From the NCBI GenBank assembly GCA_002403515.1, contig DHHZ01000084.1, forward strand, positions 1 to 7,067: a DNA stretch of 7,067 nucleotides. Direction: 5' to 3'. How positions within the stretch are numbered: the stretch's first letter is position 1; each line of letters opens with the position of its first letter. Shown piece by piece: positions 1 through 6,000 of this stretch. Position numbers and translations under genes: made by a program. Below the pieces are notes generated by a model that searched no databases, had not been told where the DNA came from, and worked only from the letters and a program-made list of their open reading frames with translations. This stretch comes from Legionellales bacterium UBA4759 (GTDB lineage: Bacteria > Pseudomonadota > Gammaproteobacteria > Legionellales > Legionellaceae).

Positions 1-154
1 CAATCGTAATTGACGTTTGATATGAAATACAACTTTGAGAATAAGTTCCACTAGCGCATGACGCCGATGCACCAGCATTTTGGCAAGCATTAGAGATGGT
101 GGGAATAAACAATACCAAGCCACCAATTAATAAAGCTTGAGATTTTGTAATCAT
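1..154 (-). CDS. Small exported protein, 3' end outside the window; possible CVNH-lectin-like domain
   Basis: The first 51 codons are visible; the rest lies beyond base 1. ATG at 154-152 is preceded by a strong AAGGAG site (on the plus strand at about 162-167), which fixes the start. Residues 1-23 form a typical signal peptide: MITKSQ, a hydrophobic stretch ALLIGGLVLFIPTI, then SNA before Cys24, fitting signal peptidase I cleavage after Ala23. The motif is a poor lipobox because position -3 is Ser. The mature part is Ser/Ala/Gly-rich with Cys24, Cys33 and Cys42, so disulfides in the periplasm or outside the cell are plausible. The stretch GTYSQSCISY resembles the first strand of cyanovirin-N homology (CVNH) lectins, which often begin G-x-F/Y-S-x-S-C. 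That is a resemblance from memory over a few residues. The export signal is well supported; the function is not. Confidence 0.75.
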   Translation of the reverse strand, partial: MITKSQALLIGGLVLFIPTISNACQNAGASASCASGTYSQSCISYQTSITI

Positions 155-186
155 GATATATCTCCTTAATATATGGTTACTTATCT

Positions 187-192
187 ATTATA
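187..192 (-). promoter_or_regulatory. -10 element for the exported-protein gene
   Basis: On the minus strand the hexamer TATAAT (plus-strand ATTATA) lies about 33 bases upstream of the ATG of the exported-protein gene. No good -35 hexamer lies 16-18 bases further upstream; the surrounding DNA is very AT-rich. The perfect -10 and its position support a promoter with a short leader. Confidence 0.45.
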
Positions 193-276
193 GTAAAATT
201 ATGAAAAATATCTATTTAATTTAACCAAATTGAACAGAAAAGCCCTCTATAAAACAAAAACCACTATGCTTAAAAA

Positions 277-306
277 TTGATCGCAAAAATCATTTTATGT
301 TATCAT
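277..306 (+). promoter_or_regulatory. Candidate sigma70 promoter for the 336-2484 unit
   Basis: TTGATC (277-282) and TATCAT (301-306) are separated by 18 bases, matching the consensus hexamers at 4/6 and 5/6 positions. Transcription would start near 313, about 23 bases before the ATG at 336. It is the best promoter-like site ahead of the first plus-strand genes, and nothing comparable is seen between 336 and 1603, so the downstream genes may depend on it. Confidence 0.45.
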
Positions 307-335
307 GCTTGGTTTTAAGATCTACTGAGTGATTT

Positions 336-506
336 ATGCGTAAAGTTTTATTCTGGCGAGATATTGTCTCAGACATGTCTGAACTTAAAGATTATGAGGT
401 AACTATCGATGCCCTTTTAAACGGTGAATATAGTAACTTAAGTCTTGAAAAGCTCAATATCAATTTTTACATGCTTTTCAAATTCATGTTTTTCCAGTGG
501 ACATAA
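336..506 (+). CDS. Short ORF, possibly the N-terminal remnant of a broken larger gene
   Basis: A 56-codon ORF starts at ATG 336 with only a weak GAGTGA upstream, and a promoter candidate lies just before it. It begins MRKVLFWRDIVSDM, continues with LKDYEVTIDALLNGEYSNLS and LEKL, and then loses its charged, protein-like character (NINFYMLFKFMFFQWT). The first 40 residues look like a genuine coding sequence. They remind me of a conserved N-terminal module in larger Legionella/Coxiella-type proteins (from memory, not checked). The last 60 bases overlap a different open frame that stays open from 446 and carries the next protein. Two readings are possible: a real small protein whose stop codon lies 10 bases inside the next gene, allowing reinitiation there, or a longer gene split by a frameshift near 440-500. 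I favour decay, without certainty. Confidence 0.4.
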   Translation: MRKVLFWRDIVSDMSELKDYEVTIDALLNGEYSNLSLEKLNINFYMLFKFMFFQWT

Positions 507-1591
507 TACTGCTTTGGATTGGCGCATTATTAACCCTTTATAGTATTGGAAATGAGCATCAAATCGTGCATAAATTTCAAGAGCGCTATGGCTCTCTTGC
601 AAATTTTTCAGATCAGCAAAGAGAAGCAATCTATTCATTGGTTTGCCTGAGAACTGTTGAAATGTTCTTAACAGAAATCATTGAAAATCCTGATTACGAT
701 TGGAAGATAGAATTACCACAAAAAATATTATTATGTTTTTTTAATTTACATCATCATGATGAAGATAGATTTGATAGTCGTGTCTATATAAACAAATGGA
801 CTGAGAATATTAGACAAGTTTACCGCACAACAGGAGCAATTATGGCAGCAAATGGTCAAGAAATATACACTAAAACTCGCACTGAACTACGATTCGCGTT
901 GGATGTGCAACAGGTTTTTGCACAACAAACCCTCCCAACGGAGCAGGAATTAAATCTTCCAGAATACAATGATTTTATTGACGACTTACACCGTAGAATT
1001 TATAACGAAGTCATGAAGCCTTATGAAAGTAGAGCTAAAACTTCTTTAGGGAATGCTTGGATGTTCCTCTATTCCCAACCAAGTTTAGAAAAAATAAAAG
1101 TTTTACAAAAGCAACTTATCGCGTCTTTTGTAATCATTTATGGTCAATTTCGAGAGCAACCAAGAGACACTAACTTCTCCCTACAATTATCGATTATCAA
1201 TTCCATACTTTACAGTGCTGTAAATAAAGCAGGACTTGAAATGCCATGGCATGTTTCAGCACCAAGCCTTGCTTTAGAGATGCATCGATTAAGGCCTTAT
1301 CTTTCTTGCAGTTTAACCCCCCTGGTCTTACAAGCTGGAACAGATTTGGTTCGTATTGATTGTTTAGATGCAAAATTAAAATTGTGTCAACAAGAACTCG
1401 AAACAACAAGAGCAAGGCTTGCATTACAAATAGAAGTTAATAGAGAATTGGGCCCAGATGTAGACATGTTAAGAGAACAAGTCAGAGCTCTCCAACAAGC
1501 GCAGGCCCGTTATGCAGCGTTTTTTCAACAACAAGCTGGAGCGCATGCAGATGACGTTGCACCAGCAGATGACTTACGTCCTGGGATATAG
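497..1591 (+). CDS. Unrecognised 364-residue protein with C-terminal coiled coil
   Basis: I do not recognise a family. The frame is open from 446; GTG at 497 is the first usable start, gives DIILLWIGALLTLYSI as a hydrophobic N-terminus, and overlaps the stop of the short ORF ahead by 10 bases. It has no Shine-Dalgarno site, so translation by coupling, or a later start such as Met56 (ATG at 662), remains possible. Residues about 20-280 look helical and soluble, with a histidine/acid patch LHHHDEDRFD at 84-93. Residues about 288-346 (DAKLKLCQQELETTRARLAL and on past 320) form a heptad-like, Q/E/L/R-rich coiled coil, followed by a short acidic tail ending ADDLRPGI. It lies 11 bases ahead of the J-domain gene, which also ends in a coiled coil, so the two products may act together or pair through these helices. 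A secreted effector is conceivable but unproven. Confidence 0.7.
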   Translation: MDIILLWIGALLTLYSIGNEHQIVHKFQERYGSLANFSDQQREAIYSLVCLRTVEMFLTEIIENPDYDWKIELPQKILLCFFNLHHHDEDRFDSRVYINKWTENIRQVYRTTGAIMAANGQEIYTKTRTELRFALDVQQVFAQQTLPTEQELNLPEYNDFIDDLHRRIYNEVMKPYESRAKTSLGNAWMFLYSQPSLEKIKVLQKQLIASFVIIYGQFREQPRDTNFSLQLSIINSILYSAVNKAGLEMPWHVSAPSLALEMHRLRPYLSCSLTPLVLQAGTDLVRIDCLDAKLKLCQQELETTRARLALQIEVNRELGPDVDMLREQVRALQQAQARYAAFFQQQAGAHADDVAPADDLRPGI

Positions 1592-1602
1592 GTGATATAA
1601 AG

Positions 1603-2484
1603 ATGACGTATAATGATCTAAAACACTATAATTTTCACTGGTTATGGGGTCTTCAATTCCATGAAAGCCCGCCAACTGAAAATTTTGAGCAAATATTTGA
1701 TAGTTTTAAGAGCGACCCCAAAAAATGGCAAGAAGTTCAAGAAAACATTGAAAGAGTTGCGCGTTTTAATTTTTTTGTACGCTTATTTTATCAAATATTT
1801 AATATTCAAAACTACTCTTTAAATCTGGCTATCATGAATGTTTTAAAAAAAATAAATGAAAAATCACAGGCCCCTAAAGATGAATCCAATCCATCCTTCT
1901 GGGGTTTCTTTTGTACAAACTCTTCGCGGATTTTAAATAGCTTTTGGGGAGAACCAACATCACAACAAACATCTCGAGAAATTGAAAATGAAATGACCGT
2001 TTGGAGAGATTCTCCCGCAAGCGAACCCAGAGAAGCTATCGAATCGTCATTCATACGAGTAGGTTATATGGTTCAACCTCATCTGAAAATCCTTGGTTTA
2101 ACTAAAGCTATTGGTGACACAGTGACTTTAGAAGAAATAATTAAGGCTTATAAAAAGAAATCACTGAAAGCTCACCCAGATCGCGGTGGCTCCACCGAAG
2201 AGTTTCAAACTCTACAGGCATCAGTGACTTTTTTAAAAGACCAATTTGTTGCGACATGTTATGAATCTCTCGATGAAATTATCATTGAAGACCTATTCAG
2301 ACAGTTGTATGAAGAAATCATCCCTGAACTAGAAAAATTTATTGCAGAAAGTCAAGCCAATCGAGCTAAATTAAACGATTTAAAAGCTGACGTTGAGCAA
2401 TTGGAAAAGCAAAATGCAGCCATGGCGGAATTTCTTAAAAATCTGGAAAGTGGGAATGGGACAATTTCTCCATCAGGCCCTTAA
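1603..2484 (+). CDS. Orphan J-domain (DnaJ-like) protein with C-terminal coiled coil
   Basis: The start ATG 1603 has AGGTGA at 1590-1595, seven bases upstream and overlapping the stop of the preceding gene, so translation is probably coupled. Residues 1-160 are unrecognised, with an aromatic start (YNFHWLWGLQF) and a Trp/Phe-containing middle (NPSFWGFFC, 96-104). Residues about 162-215 match a J domain: ILGLTKAI, then VTLEEIIKAYKKKSLKAHPD with the HPD tripeptide at 191-193, then RGGSTEEFQTLQASVTFLKD. The HPD loop is the site by which J proteins stimulate Hsp70 ATPase, so the product should recruit a DnaK/Hsp70. No G/F-rich, zinc-finger or substrate-binding DnaJ domains are present, so this is a class-III-type specialised J protein rather than DnaJ itself. 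The PDRGG loop resembles that of polyomavirus T antigens. Residues about 222-282 are a predicted coiled coil. Bacterial or host Hsp70 could be the partner; the latter would fit an effector. Confidence 0.8.
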   Translation: MTYNDLKHYNFHWLWGLQFHESPPTENFEQIFDSFKSDPKKWQEVQENIERVARFNFFVRLFYQIFNIQNYSLNLAIMNVLKKINEKSQAPKDESNPSFWGFFCTNSSRILNSFWGEPTSQQTSREIENEMTVWRDSPASEPREAIESSFIRVGYMVQPHLKILGLTKAIGDTVTLEEIIKAYKKKSLKAHPDRGGSTEEFQTLQASVTFLKDQFVATCYESLDEIIIEDLFRQLYEEIIPELEKFIAESQANRAKLNDLKADVEQLEKQNAAMAEFLKNLESGNGTISPSGP

Positions 2485-2487
2485 AAT
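2393..2487 (+). repeat. Direct repeat copy 1: 3' end of the J-domain gene
   Basis: The terminal coding part of the J-domain gene recurs at 4058-4140. The core, 2427-2487, aligns with 4081-4140 with only about five differences, two of them single-base indels. Upstream, 2393-2426 aligns more loosely (GTTGAGCAATT against ATTGAACAATT) with a gap of roughly 12 bases. Here it is in frame and codes for the last ~30 residues. Confidence 0.75.
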
Positions 2488-2552
2488 CCTACAATAACGT
2501 TTTCAAAGACATTCTAAAAATGCCAGGTTAAATGTGCTTGCAGCGGATTAGA

Positions 2553-2566
2553 TTGAGAGCTCTCAA
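2553..2566. repeat. Perfect 14-base palindrome
   Basis: TTGAGAGCTCTCAA is identical on both strands and sits in the spacer between the convergent J-domain and LeuA-like genes. It has no loop and no T-tract, so it is not a classic terminator. It may be a protein-binding site or chance. Confidence 0.3.
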
Positions 2567-2584
2567 AATTACCGGGGAGTAACA

Positions 2585-2641
2585 ACAAAATAATAAAAGC
2601 TATTCATCTCCACCCAAATGCTCTCGCGCTTTGGATGGAGA
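2585..2641 (-). terminator. Probable terminator hairpin of the LeuA-like gene
   Basis: Read on the minus strand, 12 bases (2641-2630) pair with 2618-2607. The stem is CTCCATCCAAA against TTTGGGTGGAG plus a closing A-T pair, with one G-U wobble and an 11-base loop. The pairing is better on this strand than on the plus strand, where the wobble becomes a C-A mismatch. About nine bases later comes the T-rich run TTTTATTATTTT. The stem begins 36 bases past the enzyme gene's stop. The T-run is later than in textbook terminators, so efficiency may be modest. Confidence 0.5.
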
Positions 2642-2676
2642 ATCCTGCTCACATTAAAGAAGGGTTAAAAATTTTT

Positions 2677-3822
2677 TTATTTCGTTTCATCAATTAATTT
2701 TTTTAAGACATTCAAACGTATAAATTTATTTTTTGCCAAAAAAGATTTGATTTTTATCATTAACTTTTTGATTTGATTAGTTTCGAGTTGGTAACCAAGT
2801 TTTTGAGTTATATGCCTTATATAAGAAGACCCGGAAAATTTTGTTAATTTTAATTTATATTTTTTTTTACCAATTAATATTGGTGAAAATAATTGATAAG
2901 TCCGCGGATTTTTCAACATGCCATCCTGATGAATACCTGAACCATGTGAAAAACAATTACTTCCAATAATTGGTTTATGTTTTGCAATTTTTTGATTCAT
3001 TACTTTACATATTTGATGAACGATAGAGTCAATTTTTTTAATATTTACCAAGCAATCACTTTTAAAAATTTCAGGACGTAATTTTAAAGCCATCACAAAC
3101 TCTTCTAATGGCGTATTGCCAGCCCGTTCACCAATGCCATTGATAGTAACCTCCACTTGTCTCGCCCCAGCGATAACACCCGCAAGAGCATTTGCAGTTG
3201 CAAGTCCTAAATCATTATGACAATGTACAGAAAAAATGACCTCAGGAAATTTATCAGTGAATAATGATAGTTTTTGATTAATGTCCCAAGGTGTCACAAA
3301 TCCTATGGTATCTGCAATGTTTATTCTATCTGCACCCGCTTGGATAGCGGTTTCAATACATTGGATTAAAAATTCTTCAGAAGCTCTTGTACTATCCATT
3401 CCTGCCCATTGGACATCTGGAAAATATTTTTTTGCCAACGAGATTGAATTGTAAATCATTTCTAAGATTTCTGAGTGACTTTTTTTAAGTTGCGATTCAA
3501 TTAAAATATCACTGATGGGTGAAAAAACATGAATAAGAGGGAATTCAGCATGCTCAAGTGCTTTTGCAGCTAAAATTATATCTGCATCAACTGAGCGAGC
3601 TAAGGAGCTTACTTTACAATGTTTTATAATTTTTGAAATATCTTTAAGAGTCTGCTGCTCTTCCAAAGAATTAGCTGCAAATCCCGCTTCAATAATATCC
3701 ACTTTTAATTCTTCTAAAAGCTTTGCGATTAAGATTTTATCTTTTCTAAATAAATTAATACCAGGAATTTGTGCGCCATCCCTAAGCGTTGTATCCAACA
3801 CAATAATATTTTTCAATTTCAT
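2677..3822 (-). CDS. 2-isopropylmalate-synthase-like enzyme (LeuA/homocitrate synthase family), catalytic part only
   Basis: The 381-residue product belongs to the DRE-TIM metallolyase family, whose LeuA-type members condense acetyl-CoA with a 2-oxoacid to extend it by one carbon. Visible motifs are DTTLRDGAQIPG at 10-21 (catalytic Arg14, metal ligand Asp15), NIADTIGF at 168-175, HCHNDLG at 200-206 with metal ligands His200 and His202, NGIGERAGNTPLEE at 228-241 with Asn236, and GSGIHQDGMLKN at 294-305 with His298. The linker part (YIRHITQKLGY) is present, but the protein stops where the ~130-residue LeuA regulatory domain would begin, so leucine feedback by that domain is unlikely. Where LeuA enzymes have S-x-E-D in the substrate pocket this protein has A-G-M-D (140-143), so the oxoacid may not be ketoisovalerate. 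No leuB, leuC or leuD is nearby. The gene is very AT-rich and Lys/Ile-rich. Its Shine-Dalgarno site is weak (GAG about 10 bases upstream). Homocitrate, citramalate or benzylmalate-type synthases are alternatives. Confidence 0.85.
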   Translation of the reverse strand: MKLKNIIVLDTTLRDGAQIPGINLFRKDKILIAKLLEELKVDIIEAGFAANSLEEQQTLKDISKIIKHCKVSSLARSVDADIILAAKALEHAEFPLIHVFSPISDILIESQLKKSHSEILEMIYNSISLAKKYFPDVQWAGMDSTRASEEFLIQCIETAIQAGADRINIADTIGFVTPWDINQKLSLFTDKFPEVIFSVHCHNDLGLATANALAGVIAGARQVEVTINGIGERAGNTPLEEFVMALKLRPEIFKSDCLVNIKKIDSIVHQICKVMNQKIAKHKPIIGSNCFSHGSGIHQDGMLKNPRTYQLFSPILIGKKKYKLKLTKFSGSSYIRHITQKLGYQLETNQIKKLMIKIKSFLAKNKFIRLNVLKKLIDETK

Positions 3823-3847
3823 GATTATTTCTCGAACAAAAAAAATT

Positions 3848-3862
3848 CATACTTTAAGTATG
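3848..3862. promoter_or_regulatory. Candidate operator palindrome at the LeuA-like gene start
   Basis: CATACTT-T-AAGTATG is a perfect 7-base inverted repeat around one central base. It lies 26 bases upstream of the enzyme's ATG and covers the transcription start predicted from the neighbouring -35/-10 pair, a typical repressor position. A short mRNA hairpin is the other explanation. No regulator gene is in the window. Confidence 0.35.
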
Positions 3863-3863
3863 G

Positions 3864-3892
3864 TTCATAAATAATTTTTTTCACTTTATCAA
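3864..3892 (-). promoter_or_regulatory. Candidate promoter of the LeuA-like gene
   Basis: On the minus strand TTGATA (3892-3887) is followed after 17 bases by TATGAA (3869-3864). The -35 has five consensus positions and the -10 four. Transcription would start near 3857, giving a leader of about 35 bases. Confidence 0.4.
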
Positions 3893-4057
3893 ACTCTTGA
3901 CCATCATTAAAATGTGTTCAATAAGGTATGCGGCGAAAGCCTGTGGATTTATCCATGGGGGTTTGAGCCCATAATGTATCATACATCCATGAATCATTTT
4001 GCGATAAAAAAAACACTTGGATATACCTACGATGTTTAAACTATTCACCGCCAATAG
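3893..4057. other. Intergenic stretch without a recognisable gene
   Basis: Between the divergent LeuA-like and nadA genes there are 392 bases without a convincing gene. Their outer parts hold the two promoters and the repeat remnant. In this middle part the plus strand is broken by stops. The minus strand has a 61-codon open stretch (4066-3881) with no ribosome binding site and no recognised motif, and its end runs through the enzyme's promoter. Next to the duplicated gene tail, it looks like debris of a decayed gene or insertion, though no transposase motif or terminal inverted repeat is seen. Confidence 0.4.
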
Positions 4058-4140
4058 ATTGAACAATTAGCAGAACAAGAGGAATTTCTTAAAAAACTTG
4101 GAAAGTGGGAATGGGATAATTTCTCCCTCAGGCCCTAAAA
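4058..4140 (+). pseudogene. Direct repeat copy 2: decayed tail of a J-domain-gene paralogue
   Basis: Bases 4081-4140 are nearly identical to the last 61 bases of the J-domain gene (2427-2487), and 4058-4080 align loosely with the bases before them. Relative to copy 1 there is one extra base in the A-run, which would change the ending from LESGNGTISPSGP to LGKWEWDNFSLRP, and one missing T at the stop. A stop codon precedes the similar part, so nothing upstream is open. It is either the remnant of a second J/coiled-coil gene or a duplication made when the intervening DNA arrived. Confidence 0.65.
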
Positions 4141-4154
4141 TATAGATAAAATAA

Positions 4155-4183
4155 TTGTTTAAACACCAAGGTATTGATAAAAT
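4155..4183 (+). promoter_or_regulatory. Candidate sigma70 promoter of nadA
   Basis: TTGTTT (4155-4160) and TAAAAT (4178-4183) are 17 bases apart, matching consensus at 3/6 and 5/6. The start would be near 4190, leaving a leader of about 25 bases before ATG 4215. No NadR/NrtR-like operator or riboswitch fold is evident in so short a leader. Confidence 0.4.
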
Positions 4184-4214
4184 TGATCATTAAGGCTTTT
4201 GACTGAGTTTTCTA

Positions 4215-5555
4215 ATGTTTAAATCGAATTTAAGTTATCAACCCGAACAGACTTATTTTCATATCACCAATGATATGAGTATCTGTCAATCCGATTACCC
4301 ACTCGATTGGTATCAAACCGAATTTATTCCTTATGCAGAGGAATATCTGGCTTTACCTGACAGAAAACTCAATACAGTCATTGAATGGATGCGCCCTTAC
4401 ATCAATAAAGCTCAAAAACATTTCGGTGATGAGCTTTTATTACTGGCTCATTACTATATGGGTGGTGAAATAGTACAACTTATTCAAGAATTTGGTGGGG
4501 TGATTGGTGATTCCTATCAACTGGCTTTAATGGCTGCCCGAAACCCAGAAAAAAAAGTGATTATAGAATCGGCTGTTCATTTCATGGCTGAGTCGATTAG
4601 CATTCTAGCCAATCCAGATCAAAATGTTTACATCACCAATCCCAAATCGGGTTGCACCATGGAAATGTTTGCTAAAGATTTCATGGTTGAACCTGCCATA
4701 GAACAGCTTAATGCGCGATATGGTCGAGAAAATATCATCCCAGTTTGTTACATGAATACTTCAGGTCGTGTCAAAGCACTAACTGGCGCACAAGGTGGTG
4801 CTGTCTGCACCAGCTCCAATGTCAAACAAATTTTTCAATGGGCTTTGGCACAAAACAAGAAAATTTTATTCATCCCCGATAGACACATGGGTGAGAATGT
4901 TGCGCAATGGCTCAATATTAAAGATTTGGCTTACTGGCCTAAAGGCACAGAAGGCGCGCAATATCAACTTGAAGCTCAAGATGAAAAAACCATCCAACAA
5001 TTTGATAAAGCGCAATTGGTATTGTTTGCCAGCGAATGTACCGTTCATACCACTTACTTGGCTTCACAATGTGAATATTGGAAAAAACAAAATTATCACG
5101 TGGTATGCCATCCTGAATGCACCAATCAAGTGATGAATGCCAGTGATTCCATGGGCTCTACCGCCTTCATTTGGGATCAAGTCCTCCATGATCGCGCAAA
5201 AACCAAACACTACGCTGTTGCCACAGAAAATCACATGGTCAATTACCTTAAACAACAAGCAAAACAAAAAGGGATTCATGTTGTCAATGTTGCAGAGGCG
5301 CCTTTGACCAACAGCCCTCAAGTTGGCTGTGGTTGTGCGACCATGTCACGCAATGACCCGCCGCATCTGGTGGCTCTTTTGGATATTCTACGACAAGGAA
5401 AAACCTTGCCTTATAACATCGTAAAAGCCGGTGATGTGGTCAATGAATTTTCAGGCTTACGCAACCGTTTATCCAATGATGAGCAACAATGGGTCATTGA
5501 TAATGCCCGCATTGCTTTAGAAAATATGATACGTATTACAGAACAGAAATCTTAA
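4215..5555 (+). CDS. nadA: Quinolinate synthase NadA (4Fe-4S enzyme of NAD synthesis), long form
   Basis: NadA condenses iminoaspartate with dihydroxyacetone phosphate to quinolinate in the cytoplasm, the step before NadC in de novo NAD synthesis. The 446 residues carry the three repeated-lobe signatures: LLAHYYMGGEIVQLI with GGVIGDSYQLA (76-104); YMNTSGRVKALTG (179-191), CTSSN (198-202) and IPDRHMGEN (220-228); then HPEC (299-302), GSTAFI (314-319), ATENHMV (336-342) and CGCATM (372-377). By alignment with E. coli NadA, the cluster ligands are Cys147 (SGCTME), Cys275 (SECTVH) and most likely Cys374. It is about 100 residues longer than the E. coli enzyme: a longer N-terminus plus extra residues mainly between 229 and 272. 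ATG 4215 has no strong Shine-Dalgarno site. No nadB or nadC is in the window, so the iminoaspartate source is encoded elsewhere. A 119-residue gene follows after 18 bases, probably in the same operon. Confidence 0.93.
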   Translation: MFKSNLSYQPEQTYFHITNDMSICQSDYPLDWYQTEFIPYAEEYLALPDRKLNTVIEWMRPYINKAQKHFGDELLLLAHYYMGGEIVQLIQEFGGVIGDSYQLALMAARNPEKKVIIESAVHFMAESISILANPDQNVYITNPKSGCTMEMFAKDFMVEPAIEQLNARYGRENIIPVCYMNTSGRVKALTGAQGGAVCTSSNVKQIFQWALAQNKKILFIPDRHMGENVAQWLNIKDLAYWPKGTEGAQYQLEAQDEKTIQQFDKAQLVLFASECTVHTTYLASQCEYWKKQNYHVVCHPECTNQVMNASDSMGSTAFIWDQVLHDRAKTKHYAVATENHMVNYLKQQAKQKGIHVVNVAEAPLTNSPQVGCGCATMSRNDPPHLVALLDILRQGKTLPYNIVKAGDVVNEFSGLRNRLSNDEQQWVIDNARIALENMIRITEQKS

Positions 5556-5573
5556 ATCATAAGGACTAAAACC

Positions 5574-5933
5574 ATGAATAGACCCAATCAAATCAAAAAC
5601 CTGCAGAATTTAAATGCACAAGAATTGATTGAACAGATGCTGATACATGCCAAGTATGCCTATTTAAAAAACTTTGAGTATCGTTATTTATTTACCGATA
5701 ATCAAGCTTTACTAGATTGGGTTTATTCCGATAACCATTTCGCGCTCTTATTTGATAACTTTTATCAACGATTCGTGGATAGCAGTATACCTCAACTGGA
5801 TATCAAAAATTTAGCCTCTGAAATCCTGAATAACTACACAACTGAATTCAAACCTGATAAATATGAGGCATCCATTCATATGAAATTAAATGAGTTTATC
5901 ACCCCGGCTTCTCAAAATAGAAAAAGCCCTTAA
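5574..5933 (+). CDS. Unrecognised 119-residue protein downstream of nadA
   Basis: ATG 5574 has AAGGA at 5561-5565, eight bases upstream, and follows the nadA stop by 18 bases without a terminator, so co-transcription with nadA is likely. I do not recognise a family. The protein is soluble-looking, without signal peptide, membrane segment or cysteine, rich in Asn, Leu and aromatic residues (KYAYLKNFEYRYLFTDN at 27-43; DNFYQRFVD at 61-69), and ends in a short basic tail. It is probably mostly helical. Its base composition resembles nadA. A role in NAD metabolism would be only guilt by association. Confidence 0.8.
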   Translation: MNRPNQIKNLQNLNAQELIEQMLIHAKYAYLKNFEYRYLFTDNQALLDWVYSDNHFALLFDNFYQRFVDSSIPQLDIKNLASEILNNYTTEFKPDKYEASIHMKLNEFITPASQNRKSP

Positions 5934-5961
5934 ACAATTCAACAAAAATGCATTTTTTCGC

Positions 5962-5989
5962 TTGCACCTCATGATGGGTCTGCTATAAT
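5962..5989 (+). promoter_or_regulatory. Promoter of the tRNA-Leu gene
   Basis: TTGCAC (5962-5967), 16 bases, then a perfect TATAAT (5984-5989). The start would fall near 5996, only about five bases before the mature tRNA 5' end. This is the best promoter in the window, as expected for a stable RNA, and it probably also serves trhO. Confidence 0.75.
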
Positions 5990-6000
5990 AGCTCCACATT

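Noticed and set aside
446..506. Programmed -1 ribosomal frameshift joining the 336 ORF to the 497 ORF
   Set aside because: The required shift direction is -1, but no X-XXY-YYZ slippery heptamer is present in the overlap; candidates at TTTTTC and TTTTCAAA fail re-pairing in one site.
1197..2054. Minus-strand open frames inside the coiled-coil and J-domain genes
   Set aside because: Both are short, without start signals, and opposite well-supported coding frames.
3881..4066. A 61-codon minus-strand open stretch upstream of the LeuA-like gene
   Set aside because: It has no ribosome binding site and no recognised motif, runs through the enzyme's predicted promoter and overlaps the repeat remnant. 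Described as intergenic debris instead.
2393..4140. Composite transposon or insertion sequence bounded by the direct repeats
   Set aside because: No transposase, no terminal inverted repeats and no target-site duplication are visible; the repeats are gene-tail sequence.
4795..5321. Open frames on both strands inside nadA
   Set aside because: They overlap a fully supported NadA frame with conserved motifs throughout and show no start signals of their own.
5944..5957. AAAAATGCATTTTT palindrome after the 119-residue gene as terminator
   Set aside because: The stem is almost only A-T pairs, so it would not form a stable terminator hairpin.
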